From the NCBI RefSeq assembly GCF_031432425.1, contig NZ_JAVKPH010000042.1:1-25380 (forward strand): 25,380 bases of DNA. Direction: 5' to 3'. A program made the translations under genes and the position numbers. The notes under the pieces were generated by a model that was not told where the DNA came from, did not search any database, and was given only the letters and a program-made list of their open reading frames with translations. Origin of the DNA: Ruixingdingia sedimenti (GTDB taxonomy: Bacteria > Pseudomonadota > Alphaproteobacteria > Rhodobacterales > Rhodobacteraceae). Of the stretch, positions 23,367 to 25,380 are shown piece after piece; the stretch's first letter is position 1, and the number at the start of each line of letters is the position of its first letter.

Positions 23367-24101
23367 ATGCGCAGCTATGTGATCGGCGATATCCACGGCC
23401 ATCTGGATCTTCTGCAACGCGCGCATGACCGCATTGCCGCCGACCGCCGCGCGGTGGGCGACGATGCCGCGCCGGTGATCCATCTGGGCGATCTGGTGGA
23501 CCGCGGCCCCGACAGCCCGGGGGTGATCGACTTCCTGCTGGAAGGCGCCGCCGCGGGCGCGCCCTGGGTGGTGCTGAAGGGCAACCACGACCGGCTGTTC
23601 ACGGGCTTTCTCGACGATCCGAAACGGCAGGACGCGGGGCTGCGCGCGGAACTCAGCTACCTGCACCCCAAGATCGGCGGGGCGCAGACGCTGGCCTCTT
23701 ACGGGGTGCGCGCGGCGGGGGACCGGCCGGTGGCCCCCGTCCATGCCGAGGCGCGGGCGGCCGTGCCCGCCGCCCACCGCGATTTCCTGACCGCCCTGCC
23801 CGCCATGCACCGGCATGGCGAGGTGCTGTTCGTCCATGCCGGCATCCGCCCCGGCGTCGCGCTGGCGAACCAGACCGAAACCGACCTGATCTGGATCCGC
23901 GAACCCTTCCTGTCCGACCCGCGCGATCATGGGGTTCTGGTGGTGCACGGGCATACCGCGCTCGACCGCGCCACGCATTACGGCAACCGCGTGAACCTCG
24001 ATTCGGGGGCGGCCTATGGCGGGCCGCTGACCGCCGCGGTGATCGAGGGGCGCGATGTCTGGCTGTTGACCGAAGGCGGCCGCGTGGCGCTTAGGCCATA
24101 A
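23367..24101 (+). CDS. PPP-family metallophosphoesterase
   Basis: A 244-residue phosphoesterase of the PPP/ApaH superfamily, probably a serine/threonine protein phosphatase or a diadenosine-polyphosphate hydrolase. The metal-binding motifs are complete: GDIHGH (7-12), GDLVDRGPDS (41-50), GNHD (72-75), VHAG near residue 155 and VHGH near 193. These bind two metal ions in the active site. The size and motif spacing are like bacterial PrpA-type phosphatases, so the natural substrate remains open. CTGGAGGCGATC precedes the ATG. It starts just after the serA terminator, so it probably has its own weak promoter or readthrough. Its end overlaps the next minus-strand gene by 11 bases. Confidence 0.9.
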   Translation: MRSYVIGDIHGHLDLLQRAHDRIAADRRAVGDDAAPVIHLGDLVDRGPDSPGVIDFLLEGAAAGAPWVVLKGNHDRLFTGFLDDPKRQDAGLRAELSYLHPKIGGAQTLASYGVRAAGDRPVAPVHAEARAAVPAAHRDFLTALPAMHRHGEVLFVHAGIRPGVALANQTETDLIWIREPFLSDPRDHGVLVVHGHTALDRATHYGNRVNLDSGAAYGGPLTAAVIEGRDVWLLTEGGRVALRP

Positions 24102-24345
24102 GCGCCAGCCGCAGCAGGATCAGCGCGAAAAGCCCCGCCGTCACCCCCGCCAGCCGCCGCCGGTCGCGGGCGAAATCGGGGGCGCGGGCGAAATCGCCCA
24201 CCGTGGCCAGCGTGGCGCCAAGGCCGGGGAACATCGCCCCCGACCGTTCCACCGCCCGCGCCCGCAACCGGAACAGCACGCGAAAGGCCAGCACGGCCCA
24301 AAGGGCAAAAACCACTCCGGTCGCGGTCAGCAGCAGCAGTTCCAT
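24091..24345 (-). CDS. Small membrane protein of unknown function
   Basis: An 84-residue protein with two membrane segments, MELLLLTATGVVFALWAVLA at the start and a second near residues 66-84 (GVTAGLFALILLRLALMA). They are joined by a basic loop of about 45 residues with FRLRARAVERSG and RAPDFARDRRR. ATG 24345 follows GAGGA. I do not recognise the family. The gene converges on the phosphatase with an 11-base overlap and diverges from the peroxiredoxin gene across 166 bases. Coding support comes from the clean hydrophobic pattern and ribosome-binding site. Confidence 0.65.
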   Translation of the reverse strand: MELLLLTATGVVFALWAVLAFRVLFRLRARAVERSGAMFPGLGATLATVGDFARAPDFARDRRRLAGVTAGLFALILLRLALMA

Positions 24346-24511
24346 TCCATCCTCTGCGCGGGGGTGCCCCGGCACCTTGCAGTTCCCGCGCCGCCCATGC
24401 AACAGTCGCGCGTCGGCATCCGCCCCGCCCGCAGCCATACCGCCGCCGGGCCGGGCCCCTGCCCCGACAACGCCGCCCGCAATGGGGCGGCCATTCCACG
24501 AGAGGTTTCAC

Positions 24512-25165
24512 ATGTCCCTGCGCATCAACGACATCGCCCCGAACTTCACCGCCAATTCGACCGAGGGGCAGATCACGCTGCACGACTGGATCGGCGACAG
24601 CTATGCCATCCTGTTCAGCCACCCGAAGGATTTCACGCCCGTCTGCACCACCGAATTCGGTGCCGTGGCGCAGCTTTCGGACGAATTCGCCAAGCGCAAC
24701 ACCAAGGTCGCCGGGATCTCTGTCGACCCGCTGGCGGAACACCTGCGCTGGAAGGCGGATATCGAGACCTATTCGGGCAAGCCCGTCACCTTCCCGATCT
24801 TCGCGGACGAGAATTTCGAGATCGCCAAGCTTTACGACATGCTGCCCGCCGATGCCGTGCTGCCCGACGGGCGCACGCCCGCGCATACCGCGACGGTGCG
24901 CACCACCTATATCATCGGGCCGGACAAGCGCATCCGGGTGATGCTGATCTATCCGATGTCGGTGGGGCGCAACTTTGCGGAAATCCTGCGCGCGCTGGAT
25001 GCGGTGCGGGCGACCGACGGCGTGCCCTTCGCCACCCCGGCCGACTGGAAACTGGGCGATGACGTGATCATCGCGCTGTCGGTCTCGACCGAGGACGCCA
25101 GGGCCCGCTTCGGCGAGGTCGAGGTGGTCCTGCCCTACCTGCGCAAGATGAAAAGCCCGGCCTGA
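24512..25165 (+). CDS. 1-Cys peroxiredoxin (Prx6 type)
   Basis: Reduces hydrogen peroxide and organic or lipid peroxides in the cytoplasm. It has 217 residues, the usual length. The active-site segment is DFTPVCTTEFG with peroxidatic Cys45; there is no other Cys in the protein, so an external reductant such as glutathione is needed. The C-terminal extension with YPMSVGRNFAEILRALDA and WKLGDDVIIALSV is typical of the Prx6 subfamily and provides the dimer interface. ATG 24512 follows GAGAGG. No OxyR-like site is evident upstream. A short stem overlaps the stop. Confidence 0.95.
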   Translation: MSLRINDIAPNFTANSTEGQITLHDWIGDSYAILFSHPKDFTPVCTTEFGAVAQLSDEFAKRNTKVAGISVDPLAEHLRWKADIETYSGKPVTFPIFADENFEIAKLYDMLPADAVLPDGRTPAHTATVRTTYIIGPDKRIRVMLIYPMSVGRNFAEILRALDAVRATDGVPFATPADWKLGDDVIIALSVSTEDARARFGEVEVVLPYLRKMKSPA

Positions 25166-25177
25166 TCTTAAGGCCGG
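25157..25177 (+). terminator. Hairpin at the end of the peroxiredoxin gene
   Basis: CCGGCCT (25157-25163) pairs with AGGCCGG (25171-25177) around GATCTTA and overlaps the stop codon. No T tract follows, so its strength is unclear. Confidence 0.45.
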
Positions 25178-25230
25178 TCGCCGACAGCACACCGTGCGGG
25201 CCGGGCGGGAACAGGAAACGCATCGCGTTT

Positions 25231-25380
25231 CCCCCGCCCGTTCGCGCGGGGGTGTCGTCAGGGACGGAGATGCCGGGCAACCCGGCCAGGCCAGCGCCTG
25301 CCCCGGCGGGCGAGAAGCGCCCGCCATGGGCGGGGCGGGCGCTGGCCGGGGGCTTGGGGCCCCCGGCCGGGGCAACTCCA
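25231..25380. other. Hairpin-rich right edge, no gene seen
   Basis: CCCCCGC (25231-25237) pairs with GCGGGGG (25246-25252), and GGCCGGGGGC (25344-25353) pairs with GCCCCCGGCC (25359-25368). The final 18 bases are a copy of repeat family 2. I see no convincing reading frame; the element may belong to a structure cut by the window edge. Confidence 0.55.
25363..25380 (+). repeat. Short dispersed repeat, family 2
   Basis: CCGGCCGGGGCAACTCCA, differing at one base from 14192-14209. It may extend beyond the window. Confidence 0.5.

Noticed and set aside
25068..25280. Minus-strand frame at the right edge
   Set aside because: It overlaps the end of the peroxiredoxin gene and a hairpin, with no family features.

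Overview
The window comes from a GC-rich alphaproteobacterium, almost certainly a member of the Rhodobacterales (Rhodobacter/Paracoccus-like). Two things point there: the ethylmalonyl-CoA pathway genes ccr and ecm sit together, and the serB, serC and serA proteins are of the alphaproteobacterial type. The species cannot be fixed from the sequence alone.

Positions 1 to about 4345 are the integrase-bearing end of an integrated element, most likely a prophage. All of its genes read rightward and are tightly packed: a single-strand DNA-binding protein with an abnormal N-terminus, small unknown genes joined by ATGA overlaps, a DUF551-like protein, a small C5-cytosine-methyltransferase-like protein, a possible 16-codon leader ORF, a small protein overlapping the integrase, and a complete tyrosine recombinase. 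The last codons of the integrase lie antisense inside a tRNA-Met(CAU) gene, which is the insertion site. The 3' part of that tRNA appears to be supplied by the element, because one acceptor-stem pair is mismatched. The left end of the element lies outside the window.

From 4358 onward the sequence is ordinary chromosome. A small lipoprotein gene is followed by ethylmalonyl-CoA mutase (ecm, minus strand), which diverges from a PlsB-like acyltransferase and then crotonyl-CoA carboxylase/reductase (ccr). Ccr and Ecm are two signature steps of the ethylmalonyl-CoA pathway for acetyl-CoA assimilation. Next come a Cys-rich DUF6455-type protein behind an FNR-like box, RNase R (rnr) with a start codon abutting a 10-bp hairpin, and an MltB-type lytic transglycosylase. 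A crotonase without its usual catalytic glutamates (ECHDC3-like) diverges from a hotdog thioesterase. A repeat-rich gap follows, then bactofilin, an EamA transporter and the AMPylase SelO.

The right part (19044-23311) holds all three enzymes of the phosphorylated serine pathway: serB on the minus strand, then serC-serA on the plus strand behind a structured leader that fits the alphaproteobacterial serC RNA motif. A PPP-family phosphatase, a small membrane protein and a 1-Cys peroxiredoxin close the window.

No complete new defence or mobile system is visible. The most interesting items are regulatory: the rnr hairpin with an overlapping 12-codon upstream ORF, the two-hairpin serC leader, dyads at the ccr promoter and in the crotonase/thioesterase gap, and at least three families of short dispersed intergenic repeats.
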